NCBI GenBank assembly: GCA_020634495.1
Contig: JACKBR010000005.1
Location: forward strand, 62,001 to 126,000
Direction: 5' to 3'
Source: Ardenticatenaceae bacterium
GTDB taxonomy: Bacteria > Chloroflexota > Anaerolineae > Promineifilales > Promineifilaceae
DNA length: 64,000 bases
A program made the translations under genes and the position numbers. This document shows positions 25,043-33,248 of this stretch, piece after piece (the stretch's first letter is position 1; the number at the start of each line of letters is the position of its first letter). Below the pieces are notes generated by a model. The model did no database searches. It was not told the origin of the DNA and worked only from the letters and a program-made list of their open reading frames with translations.

Positions 25043-26330
25043 TTATCCCCCCAGCTTGGCATTGGCCGCTTCGATGGCGGGAATGAGCCGGTTCAGGCTG
25101 TCGTTGATGCCCTGCCGCGCCGCGCCATAGTTGAGGGCGCTGATTACGCCGCCTCCGCCATCACACAAAGCGTTTATGCTCTCATTGGTGGCAATGAAGT
25201 TTTCTACGGCAAAGATGTATTCGTTGTAAATGCCGGCCCAATCGTCTGGCACGCCGCTGTAGGTGGCGCTGCGGATGGCGTCATCGTAGTAGCCCTGGTA
25301 CTCCTGGCAGGTTTGATTTTCGCCGTTAAACAATCGATCCAGCAAACCACCAGCCTGCTCGATAATGGAACGGCCGTTGTTCATGCTGTCACGTAAGGCA
25401 GTGGGATTAAAGGCAACGGGATTCGGCCGTACGGGGGCTGCTGGCGGCGGTGGCGTAGCCGTCGCTGAAGATGGTGCCGTCCCCAATGTAGCATCATCCC
25501 AAATGGCCTCATTGTGCAGGGGGTAATTCGGCCCGGTGAAGCCACCTACCAGAAGGATCAGTCAACCGATCTGTGGCAGCTACCCCATCTACCGATATGA
25601 ATTGCCAGGTATCGAGCGGCCTCACAATGCCAGAGCAAAAACTCGTGTCTAAATTGGGATCGCCTTCACCAGCCACATTAATACAAACCTGCGCCCCAAC
25701 ATCGCCGGGGTTCTCTGAGATGGTTCGGTCTTCGCCACTGCTGGACCAAATCTTTACCCATGCGCCAGCGCGATAAGTTGTGCCTGGTACCACATTTGTT
25801 GCAACTCTTTGGAAATAAATCGTACGATTCGTAATTAAATCGATGGCTGCTTTTTGCCCAGAATGAACAAACTGCGGGTTTTCTCCAGCTAAATAAAAGC
25901 TAGAAATGGGTGTGCCCGCGTTATGAATTTCCCAGGAGGCACCATCAAATTCAAAGCCTGGATTAGAAAGCAGGTTTGGCCCTGAGGGAGCAGGCGCGGG
26001 TGGTGGGGCAACCGGGGGCGGGGCTGTGGTGGCTGTGGCGGGTACGGCCGTTGCCGTGGCTGTTTCTGTGGCTGTCGCCGTGGGTTCATCGGTTGGCGTA
26101 GCGGTGTTGGTGGCCGTTGGTGATGGCGTGTTGGTTGGTGTGTTAGTCGCCGTGGCCGTTTCTGTGGCTGTCTCCGTTGGAATGGGCGTGTCGGTGGGCG
26201 GTACGGCCGTTTCTGTAGGCACCTCGGTGGGAACGGCCGTTGCCTCGGCAACTTCTGCGGCAGGCGCTTCCTGACAACCAGCAAGAACAAATAAGCTGCA
26301 AATAGCTATGATGCGGAGTATGTTTTTCAT
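25043..26330 (-). pseudogene. Lipoprotein with Thr/Pro linker and carbohydrate-binding-like domain, split by one frameshift
   Basis: The ATG at 26330 follows GGGAG. A signal peptide ends in the lipobox LAGC (Cys19). About 90 residues of Thr/Pro/Ala/Glu repeats follow, then a beta-sandwich domain starting NLLSNPGFEFDGASWEIHN, like CBM4/9-type modules. Near 25555 the frame shifts: the open frame ends at 25509, while the next frame continues the same domain as GGFTGPNYPLHNEAIWDDAT and runs to 25043 with a helical C-terminal region of about 100 residues. Restoring one base would give about 430 residues. I infer a single recent frameshift or a sequence error. Confidence 0.7.
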
Positions 26331-26575
26331 TGATTTGTCTCCCTCAAATTGGCCAATAGATAGCCCTCATTTTAGCATGGCCCAATAAAGTGGATAGTGC
26401 CAAATGTCATCAAACTGGCTTGCCGGGATTGCCGCTGATGGCTGTGGGCTTTCTGTTGCGTGGATGATTGAGAAACGGCCGTTTGCCAGAGAATGTAGCA
26501 ATATTGTGCAAGACAAAAAGGCAGATTGCATGTTACAGTAACTGGGTTCAACAATTGCACAGGCAGGCACACAAA

Positions 26576-27397
26576 ATGTATGCAAACGACCGGCACAAAT
26601 TTTGGCATAATCCACAGCTCGATGTGCGCTTATTGCACGCCTTCCATCGGGAGTATGCTTACCCGCGCCACGGGCACGACCATTATGTGATTTGTCTCAT
26701 CGAGCAGGGCGTGCAATCGTTTACGCACAAGGGCACCAAATACATAACGCCGCCCAGCGGCCTCATTTTGATCAACCCCGGCATTGTACACACGGGGGAA
26801 CCGGCCACGGAAGATGGGTTTCAGATGCGCTCCATTTATCCGACAGTGGCTCATTTGCAAACGGCCGTTCACCAAATAACCGGCCACCGCAACGCCATCC
26901 CCTACTTCCGCGATGTCCGCATTGATGATCCAGCCGCGACGCGCAGCGTTTGGGCTTTACACAAAGCCCTCGTCCACAACAGCAACCCGCTGGAGATCGA
27001 ATCCCGCTTCATTGCAACGTTGGCCCAACTCATAAAACGGTATGGAGAGCTGCGGTGTGGGGAACGGCCGTTAGGCCAGGAACATAAAGCCGTGCGCCAG
27101 GCCAGACTTTACCTTGAAGAAAACTTTGCCCAGGCCATCAGCCTGAGCGATCTGGCAGAACAAGTTGCCCTCAGCCCCTACCACCTGCTGCGCGTTTTCC
27201 ACGCCGAAGTGGGTATACCACCCCACACCTACCTGCAAGATGTGCGCATCCGGCGGGCACAGCGGCTTATTGAGCAAGGGCACGCCCTGGCCGATGTGGC
27301 CCTGGCCGTTGGCTTTAGCAGCCAAAGCCACCTCACCCGCCGCTTTAAGCAAATTGTCGGCGTAACGCCCGGTCAATACGCCAACCAGACCCAATAA
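26576..27397 (+). CDS. AraC-family transcriptional regulator
   Basis: The 273-residue protein has an N-terminal cupin-type sensing domain (HAFHREYAYPRHGHDHYVIC, then ILINPGIVHTGEP) and two C-terminal HTH motifs (ISLSDLAEQVALSPYHLLRV and LADVALAVGFSSQSHLTRRF) ending GVTPGQYAN. I chose the ATG at 26576 because family members start near here; the open frame extends back to a TTG at 26468. It directly precedes a LysE-family exporter, so it probably controls amino-acid or metabolite export. Confidence 0.88.
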   Translation: MYANDRHKFWHNPQLDVRLLHAFHREYAYPRHGHDHYVICLIEQGVQSFTHKGTKYITPPSGLILINPGIVHTGEPATEDGFQMRSIYPTVAHLQTAVHQITGHRNAIPYFRDVRIDDPAATRSVWALHKALVHNSNPLEIESRFIATLAQLIKRYGELRCGERPLGQEHKAVRQARLYLEENFAQAISLSDLAEQVALSPYHLLRVFHAEVGIPPHTYLQDVRIRRAQRLIEQGHALADVALAVGFSSQSHLTRRFKQIVGVTPGQYANQTQ

Positions 27398-27492
27398 CGC
27401 AGCCAAGGCCCGGCGCTCCTTGCCCATAGCAACCAAATAACCACCCTATTCAGAACGGCCACTCCTGCCGTTACACCAAAAAGGATCCCTCA

Positions 27493-28089
27493 ATGACTGT
27501 CCAGCTAGCCATCACCTGGTTTTTCACCTTTTTCCCCATAACCATCAGCCCTGGCCCCGCCAACCTGCTGCTCTCATCCACATCCGCCCAGGTGGGCACG
27601 CGCCGCACCCTGCCGCTGGTGTGGGGGATTGTCACCGTCTTTGCCCTGCAAATTGCCGTTATCGGTCTGGGAATTGGCCAGATTATCTTTCGCTACCCGC
27701 AACTGTTTACCGTCTTCCAGATTTTGGGCGCACTGTACCTCTTTTACCTGGCTTTCCAATTTTTTCGGTCTTCCGGCCTCAAACAAACCAGCAAGGAGGT
27801 GAAGTTGGGTTTTCGTGAAGGGGCGCTGCTGCAATTTTTTAATGCCAAGGCACTCACCGTACCGCTGATCATGTACACCCAGTTTTTGAACCCGGCCACA
27901 TCTACAAATTCTCAAATTATTGTGTTAACGATTGCCCTGTTTGGCCTGATTATCGGCAGCCTGCTGGCCTGGGTTATTGGCGGCAGCCTGCTACAGCGCG
28001 TTTTCCAATCTGAATTTGGCGTACGGTGGCAGGGTAAAATTTTTGGTATTTTGCTGGCTGGCGTTGCCATTTGGGTTCTACTCCGCTAA
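27493..28089 (+). CDS. LysE-family amino-acid/metabolite exporter
   Basis: The 198-residue inner-membrane protein has about six transmembrane segments. It shows the family start FFPITISPGPANLLLSSTSA and the FRSSGLKQTSKEVKLGFREG loop followed by FFNAKALTVPL. LysE/RhtB proteins export amino acids such as lysine, threonine or homoserine lactone by proton antiport. The gene follows an AraC regulator after 95 nt on the same strand, a common pairing. Confidence 0.87.
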   Translation: MTVQLAITWFFTFFPITISPGPANLLLSSTSAQVGTRRTLPLVWGIVTVFALQIAVIGLGIGQIIFRYPQLFTVFQILGALYLFYLAFQFFRSSGLKQTSKEVKLGFREGALLQFFNAKALTVPLIMYTQFLNPATSTNSQIIVLTIALFGLIIGSLLAWVIGGSLLQRVFQSEFGVRWQGKIFGILLAGVAIWVLLR

Positions 28090-28215
28090 CCAATCTTCTC
28101 TTTACAATTCCTCTCTTGCTCGATCTTGACCAATTTTTGCATTTCCCATCAAAAATAATTACCCTCATGCGTCTAATTAGCCAAGCCCTTTAGGGCAAAA
28201 AACTCTGGAGCAAGC

Positions 28216-28791
28216 ATGTCGCATCTGGATAACCTGGTACAGCGCTGTCAACAAGGTGAGTTAGCTGCCTTTTCTGAACTGTTTGAGCAGCAGGAAACGG
28301 CCGTTTACCGCCTGGCGCTTACCATCTTGCAAAATGAACAGGATGCCGAAGACGCCGTTCAAGATGTGTTCCTGCGCATTTTTGAGCAAATTAAAAACTA
28401 CCGGGGGCAATCTAGCTTCAGAACCTGGCTCACGGCCATCGTGGTCAATAGCTGCCGCGACAAGCTGCGCCGCCGCAAAGTGCGCCGCGCCTTTGCCCTC
28501 GACTGGCTGCGCGGCCACGCCAGCCACCACAACGTTCCCGCCGAGGCCGATCAGCGCCAGCAATCGCAGCAGCTCTGGCACCTCATCAACACCCATCTAG
28601 ACGACAAGCACCGGCTGCCGCTGGTGTTGCATTATCATGAGCGGCTCTCCTGCGCTGAGGTGGCCGATATTTTAGGAATTCGCATCAGCACCGTTTATTC
28701 CCGGCTTAACACCGCTCGCCTGCGCCTGCGCGAGCTGCTTCAAGCTGAGATGGAAAGCAGCACGGCCGTTCACACACGAGGCGCTTTGTAG
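28216..28791 (+). CDS. ECF-type RNA polymerase sigma factor
   Basis: The 191-residue protein has sigma2 (LAAFSELFEQQETAVYRLAL, then AEDAVQDVFLRIFEQIKNYR) and sigma4 (LHYHERLSCAEVADILGIRI, then STVYSRLNTARLRLRELL), without region 3. CTGGAG precedes the ATG by 6 nt. It is followed after 28 nt by a zinc-binding anti-sigma factor, then by ABC transporter genes. It probably directs transcription of its own operon in response to an envelope signal. Confidence 0.93.
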   Translation: MSHLDNLVQRCQQGELAAFSELFEQQETAVYRLALTILQNEQDAEDAVQDVFLRIFEQIKNYRGQSSFRTWLTAIVVNSCRDKLRRRKVRRAFALDWLRGHASHHNVPAEADQRQQSQQLWHLINTHLDDKHRLPLVLHYHERLSCAEVADILGIRISTVYSRLNTARLRLRELLQAEMESSTAVHTRGAL

Positions 28792-28819
28792 GATACGTAT
28801 TGTTTAGCAGGAAAAAATT

Positions 28820-29752
28820 GTGACAAAAGATAAAGGTAAGGCCACAGCCCAAGCAAAGCAGAATGAAACGATGTGCCATCTGGTGCAGCAGTGGCTGCCC
28901 GGCTATTTGCGCTGGGAGCTAACGGCCGTTCAGCAGCAGCAAGTGAAGGCCCATCTGGCCGAATGCGACCGCTGCGCCCAACAGGTGCAAGAAGCCCGCC
29001 TGCTGGCCAACGATCTGCAAGCCGAAGCAGACCGCTACCAGCCCAGGCTTTCACAAGCAGCCTCGCTGCGCATTCAGCGGCAGGTGTACCGGCGGATGCG
29101 CCGCAGCCTGGTCTGGCAGCGCACCGGGCAAGTGGTGCGGCTGGCAACGGCCGTTGCCACCTTGATCCTGCTGTTGGGTGGCAGCTTTTTATTTGGCCGC
29201 TTCTGGCTGCCGTTCCTCACCAACTCATCTGCCACATCTGGGGATAGCACCCCGCTGCTAGAAGAATTACCACCGCCGGGGCCAACGGCCGTTCCTACCA
29301 CAGCCCCCGTCGCCCCCGAACCAGAAATAGCCACCATTGTGGAACCCCCGCCCAGCCTGACTGCCCCGGCTGAAAACGGCCGTCGCATTAACGCCTGGGA
29401 TCATTGGGTTTCCGTAGCCCCAGGGCAATCGCCAGAGGAGCTGGCGGCGCTCATTACCGATACCGCCCTGGCCAATGATGAAGCCCTGTTGGCAGAACTT
29501 TTTGTGGGCATGGGCGCGGCCCAAACGCCAACCGCCCGCATGTGGCTCTCCATTTCCAATCGCTGCCAAGACAACCTGAGCAGCGCTGATTTTCGCTTCA
29601 TTCGCCATCCCATTCCCCTGCCAACCGTAACGGCCGTTTCCATTTGGCACAACAGCCATTTGGTTGGTGAAATAAAAATGCGGCAGGTTCAGGGCGAATG
29701 GTTTGCCACCTTCACCCGCACACCAGCCATCAACGTCTGTCTATTTCCATGA
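28820..29752 (+). CDS. Membrane anti-sigma factor with zinc-binding domain
   Basis: Starts at GTG with AGGAA upstream. The cytoplasmic N-terminus carries the ZAS-type motif His45-x3-Cys49-x2-Cys52 (HLAECDRC) that binds ECF sigma factors. A transmembrane helix spans about residues 106-128. A Pro-rich stretch and an extracellular region of about 150 residues of unknown fold (WVSVAPGQSPEELAALITDT) follow. It should hold the sigma factor inactive until a signal from outside the membrane releases it. Confidence 0.85.
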   Translation: MTKDKGKATAQAKQNETMCHLVQQWLPGYLRWELTAVQQQQVKAHLAECDRCAQQVQEARLLANDLQAEADRYQPRLSQAASLRIQRQVYRRMRRSLVWQRTGQVVRLATAVATLILLLGGSFLFGRFWLPFLTNSSATSGDSTPLLEELPPPGPTAVPTTAPVAPEPEIATIVEPPPSLTAPAENGRRINAWDHWVSVAPGQSPEELAALITDTALANDEALLAELFVGMGAAQTPTARMWLSISNRCQDNLSSADFRFIRHPIPLPTVTAVSIWHNSHLVGEIKMRQVQGEWFATFTRTPAINVCLFP

Positions 29753-29819
29753 GACTAAAAATCACACCGCACCACTCATCCACCGTTTGCCAGCTACCCC
29801 ATCTACCCGGAGCCGCCCG

Positions 29820-32800
29820 ATGACGTTTTGGGTTTTTATTTTGCGCCGCGCCGCTCGCCATTGGCAAATATTGCTGACGCTCAGCCTGGGCGTGCTGCTT
29901 TCTACCGCTCTGCTGGCCAGCAGCCCTATTTTGGTGAACACCGTTGTGGAATTTGGCCTGCGCCGCAACTTGCTCGTTGCCGATGCCGCCGACAGCGACC
30001 TGCGGCTAAAAGCATTTGGCCGCCTGAATGCAGCCGAGTATGCAGAATTAGACGAGCAGGTGCAGCATACGGTAAACGGCCGTCTCTCCACCTTCATCGA
30101 TCAAACCATCCCCGTCCTGGGTTCCCGCTGGTTCCATCCCTGGCGCGATGGCAACCTGCTGCCCGAAGACCGGCTCAACTTCCGCGCCTACGGCAGCGAC
30201 GATACCGACGTGCGGCAATATGTCACCTTGGTGGCCGGCGACTGGCCCACAACTGCCCTGCCAGCCCCAGACACCGCCGCCGTAGTCATTGGCCAGGAGA
30301 TGGCCGAAGCGTACAGCCTGGAAGTCGGTGATCTGCTGCCCGTCAGCGTGGTGCGCCAAAGCAGCGAACCTGAATTTTTCCTGCAAATCAGCGGCATCGT
30401 CCAGCCTATCGACGGCAGCGACCCTTACTGGTTTGGTTCAGGCAGCCCGCTGCGCTCGCAAAGCACAGAGCAGTGGCTAAGCCAGTACGCCGTGCTGGTG
30501 GATCGGCCCACGTTTTTTGAGCTGATTGAAACCCTGATGCCCGATGGCTCTTCCCACGAATATTATTGGCAGGTAACGATTGACCCGGCCAGCCTGACCT
30601 CGGCCCAAATTCCGCTGGTGCGCGTTTTGCTCCGCCTGGTGCGCGAAGATTTACGGCCGTTCACCCCCTCAGTCACCGTAGACACTGGCCTGGATGATGT
30701 GCTGGCCGATTTTGCCAACCAAAGTACGGCCGTACGCTCCCCACTTTACTTCCTCACCGCCGAAGTGGTGCTGCTCACCCTCTACTACGTCATCATGGTG
30801 GCCGCCCTGGCCGTGCGCCAGGTCGAGCGCGAGTTTGCCGTGCTGCAAAGCCGGGGAGCCGCCCGCCGCCAGATTTTCCGCATTCAGGGTGGCGAAGCGC
30901 TGCTGATTAGCGGCGTGGCCCTGATCAGCGGCCCCTTTTTGGGGCTGGCCCTGGTGCGCAGCATCACCCTCTTTGGCCCGCTGGCCGATGTGGGCGAATC
31001 TGGCTGGGGGCTGAGTTTGCCCACGTTGGCCTGGCTGGCAGCGGCCGTAGGAGCCATTGCCTGCATTGTGGGTCTGCTGCTGCCCGTCGGCCAATCCGTG
31101 CGGCGCACCATCGTCAACTACCAGCAAAGTACCAACCGGGTAACCCAGGCTCCATTTTGGCAGCGCACTTATTTGGACGTGTTTATTTTAGCCATCGGCC
31201 TGGTGCTGCTGTGGCGTTTGCAATATTTTGGCGGCATCGTGGGCGGTGGAACCACACGGCCGCGTGTCGATTGGCTGCTGCTGCTTTCGCCGCTGGCATT
31301 GCTGATCGGCTCTGGCACCATTTTGCTGCGGCTGTTTCCGCTGCTGCTGCGCTTTTTGGCGGCCATTGCTCGCGGCGGCCGGGGTCTGGTGGCCAACCTG
31401 GCCATGCTGCAAGCCGCTCGCAACCCCACCCACGTGGCCCGATTGGTGCTGCTGCTGACGCTGGCCATTGCCCTGGGCATTCTCTCTACGGGCATCAACG
31501 CCACGCTGGACGCCAGCGAATTGGAACGCGCCCAGTACGAAGCGGGCAGTGACGTGCGCCTGATTGCCCCCCGCACCCTGCCCCTGTTTGAAGTGGCCGC
31601 GCTGCCAGACGTCACCGAGGCCAGCGGCATGTGGCGCAGCCTGGGCTCGCTGACGCTGGGCCGAGAATTTTTACGCTTTGACCTGCTGGCCATCGACCCC
31701 GCCACGTTTGGCACGATGACCAGCTACCGAGAAGATTTTACCGACGAGCCAGTGCCACTCTTGTTAGACAGATTAGTGCTGGAAGATGTGAGCGCCCAGC
31801 CGGTGGTGCCCCTGCCAGGTCAGCCAACAAAATTAGGGCTTTGGGTCTGGTCTGCGCCCGACCCAGACTGGCCAAGCGGTGCAGCCCCGCGTGGCGACAG
31901 CTTTTTAGACCGAATCCATCTTCAGGCTAAACTGTCCACGGCACAGCAAGATACATTTTTGGTCGATTTAACCTCCGATGAAACTGGCTATCCGGCAGAT
32001 GGCTGGCGCTATTTTGAAGGCTCGCTACCCGATCTATTGGAAAGCAGCTTTCCGCTGGGATTGCACTCTATTTGGCTGCGCAACCAGGCGGTTATTGATG
32101 GAAATTTTGGGCGGGCTACGTTTGCCCAAATGCGGCTGGCGTTTGATTCGCTTACGGTGACGGACGGCGTGTCGGGGGAAACGGCCGTTACCTACGACTT
32201 TGAAACGCTGACCGACATCTGGCGCACCACGCACGGCTCCTCAGACATCGCTTACGATTTTCGAGAAGTGCATTCGGGCAGCGGCAGCCAATCCTTGTTC
32301 CTGAACATGGGCGCACTTGACCTGGCCGGGTTTTTGCTGGCCAATCCGCTGCCGCGCACCACGCCGCTGCCTGTGCTGGCCAGCCAAACGTTTCTGGAAA
32401 AAGCCCAGGTGAGCGTCGGCGAAACCATTAACCTGTCGGTGGATTCCCAGCCGATGCGCTTTGAAATTGTGGGCGCAGTAAATTATTTTCCGACAATGTA
32501 CGAGGAGCGGAATGCGGGCTTCCTTATTACCAACCGGTCTTTGCTGCTGGATGATTTTAATGTCAGTACCAATCAGCCGGTGAACAATAATGAGGCGATT
32601 TTGGCGGTGGATACGGCCGTACCGCCCGAAACAGTTTCCGCCGCTGCCTTGTCTGATTTAACAGGCGTGCAAACGACCATTGAACAAGAAACCGTGCGCC
32701 GCACCCTGAAGGCCGACCCGATGGCGTTGGGGCTGCGCAGCGTCACGCTCTTTGGCTATTTGCTCACCACCGCCCTGAGCCTGGTGGGCTTTGCCACCCA

Positions 32801-33155
32801 TTTTTATTTGAGCGCCAAACAAAAAGAGGCCATCTACGGCGTGCTGCGCTCCATTGGCATGTCGCCGGGGCAGCTGTATGCCGTGCTGGTGCTGGAGCAG
32901 GTGGTGCTGATTTTGGCCGGGCTGGCCATCGGCACGGCGCTGGGCGTGGTGCTCAACCAGATCACCCTGCCAGGGCTGCCCATCACCTTTGGCGAACGGC
33001 CGCCGACGCCGCCGTTTATTGCCCAAAATGATTGGACGGCCGTTATTCAAATTTATCTCACCCTGGCTGTTGCCTTCTTCATTTCGCTAGGCGTGGCCAC
33101 CCTGCTGCTCTGGCGCACCAAGCTGCACCAGGTGCTGCGCGTGGGAGAAGAGTAA
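29820..33155 (+). CDS. Large FtsX/MacB-like ABC permease, 1111 residues
   Basis: It has one N-terminal membrane helix (about residues 10-33), a large outer domain, then a cluster of helices including EVVLLTLYYVIMVAALAVRQ and the FtsX signature FAVLQSRGAARRQIFRIQGG. A second outer domain and a C-terminal FtsX unit follow (AIYGVLRSIGMSPGQLYAVL). At about 1100 residues it is a duplicated permease with big extracytoplasmic domains, like lipoprotein- or peptide-handling ABC systems. I chose the ATG at 29820 (first methionine before the helix); the open frame begins inside the anti-sigma gene. Confidence 0.83.
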   Translation: MTFWVFILRRAARHWQILLTLSLGVLLSTALLASSPILVNTVVEFGLRRNLLVADAADSDLRLKAFGRLNAAEYAELDEQVQHTVNGRLSTFIDQTIPVLGSRWFHPWRDGNLLPEDRLNFRAYGSDDTDVRQYVTLVAGDWPTTALPAPDTAAVVIGQEMAEAYSLEVGDLLPVSVVRQSSEPEFFLQISGIVQPIDGSDPYWFGSGSPLRSQSTEQWLSQYAVLVDRPTFFELIETLMPDGSSHEYYWQVTIDPASLTSAQIPLVRVLLRLVREDLRPFTPSVTVDTGLDDVLADFANQSTAVRSPLYFLTAEVVLLTLYYVIMVAALAVRQVEREFAVLQSRGAARRQIFRIQGGEALLISGVALISGPFLGLALVRSITLFGPLADVGESGWGLSLPTLAWLAAAVGAIACIVGLLLPVGQSVRRTIVNYQQSTNRVTQAPFWQRTYLDVFILAIGLVLLWRLQYFGGIVGGGTTRPRVDWLLLLSPLALLIGSGTILLRLFPLLLRFLAAIARGGRGLVANLAMLQAARNPTHVARLVLLLTLAIALGILSTGINATLDASELERAQYEAGSDVRLIAPRTLPLFEVAALPDVTEASGMWRSLGSLTLGREFLRFDLLAIDPATFGTMTSYREDFTDEPVPLLLDRLVLEDVSAQPVVPLPGQPTKLGLWVWSAPDPDWPSGAAPRGDSFLDRIHLQAKLSTAQQDTFLVDLTSDETGYPADGWRYFEGSLPDLLESSFPLGLHSIWLRNQAVIDGNFGRATFAQMRLAFDSLTVTDGVSGETAVTYDFETLTDIWRTTHGSSDIAYDFREVHSGSGSQSLFLNMGALDLAGFLLANPLPRTTPLPVLASQTFLEKAQVSVGETINLSVDSQPMRFEIVGAVNYFPTMYEERNAGFLITNRSLLLDDFNVSTNQPVNNNEAILAVDTAVPPETVSAAALSDLTGVQTTIEQETVRRTLKADPMALGLRSVTLFGYLLTTALSLVGFATHFYLSAKQKEAIYGVLRSIGMSPGQLYAVLVLEQVVLILAGLAIGTALGVVLNQITLPGLPITFGERPPTPPFIAQNDWTAVIQIYLTLAVAFFISLGVATLLLWRTKLHQVLRVGEE

Positions 33156-33159
33156 TCAG

Positions 33160-33240
33160 TGGCCAGTAATCAGTGAAGCAGTAATCAGTAAAAAGATTGC
33201 TGGCAACTGATCACTGACCTACTGACTACTGTTTACTGAC
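33160..33240. repeat. AGTAATCAGT iterated-word hairpin inside the operon
   Basis: Three copies of AGTAATCAGT-like words on the left face ACTGATCACTGACC, CTACTGACTACTG and TTTACTGAC on the right, so the RNA folds back on itself. It occupies the whole gap between the two permease genes. Confidence 0.6.
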
Positions 33241-33248
33241 AAACGAAC

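Noticed and set aside
26026..26274. Possible repetitive protein or CRISPR-like repeats in GTGGCTGTTTCTGTGGC-rich DNA
   Set aside because: This is the reverse complement of the Thr/Pro/Ala-rich linker of the lipoprotein. Repeats are short, irregular and without spacers.
29703..29819. Upstream extension of the first FtsX permease
   Set aside because: It overlaps the anti-sigma gene, lacks hydrophobic or family features, and the first membrane helix starts right after the ATG at 29820.
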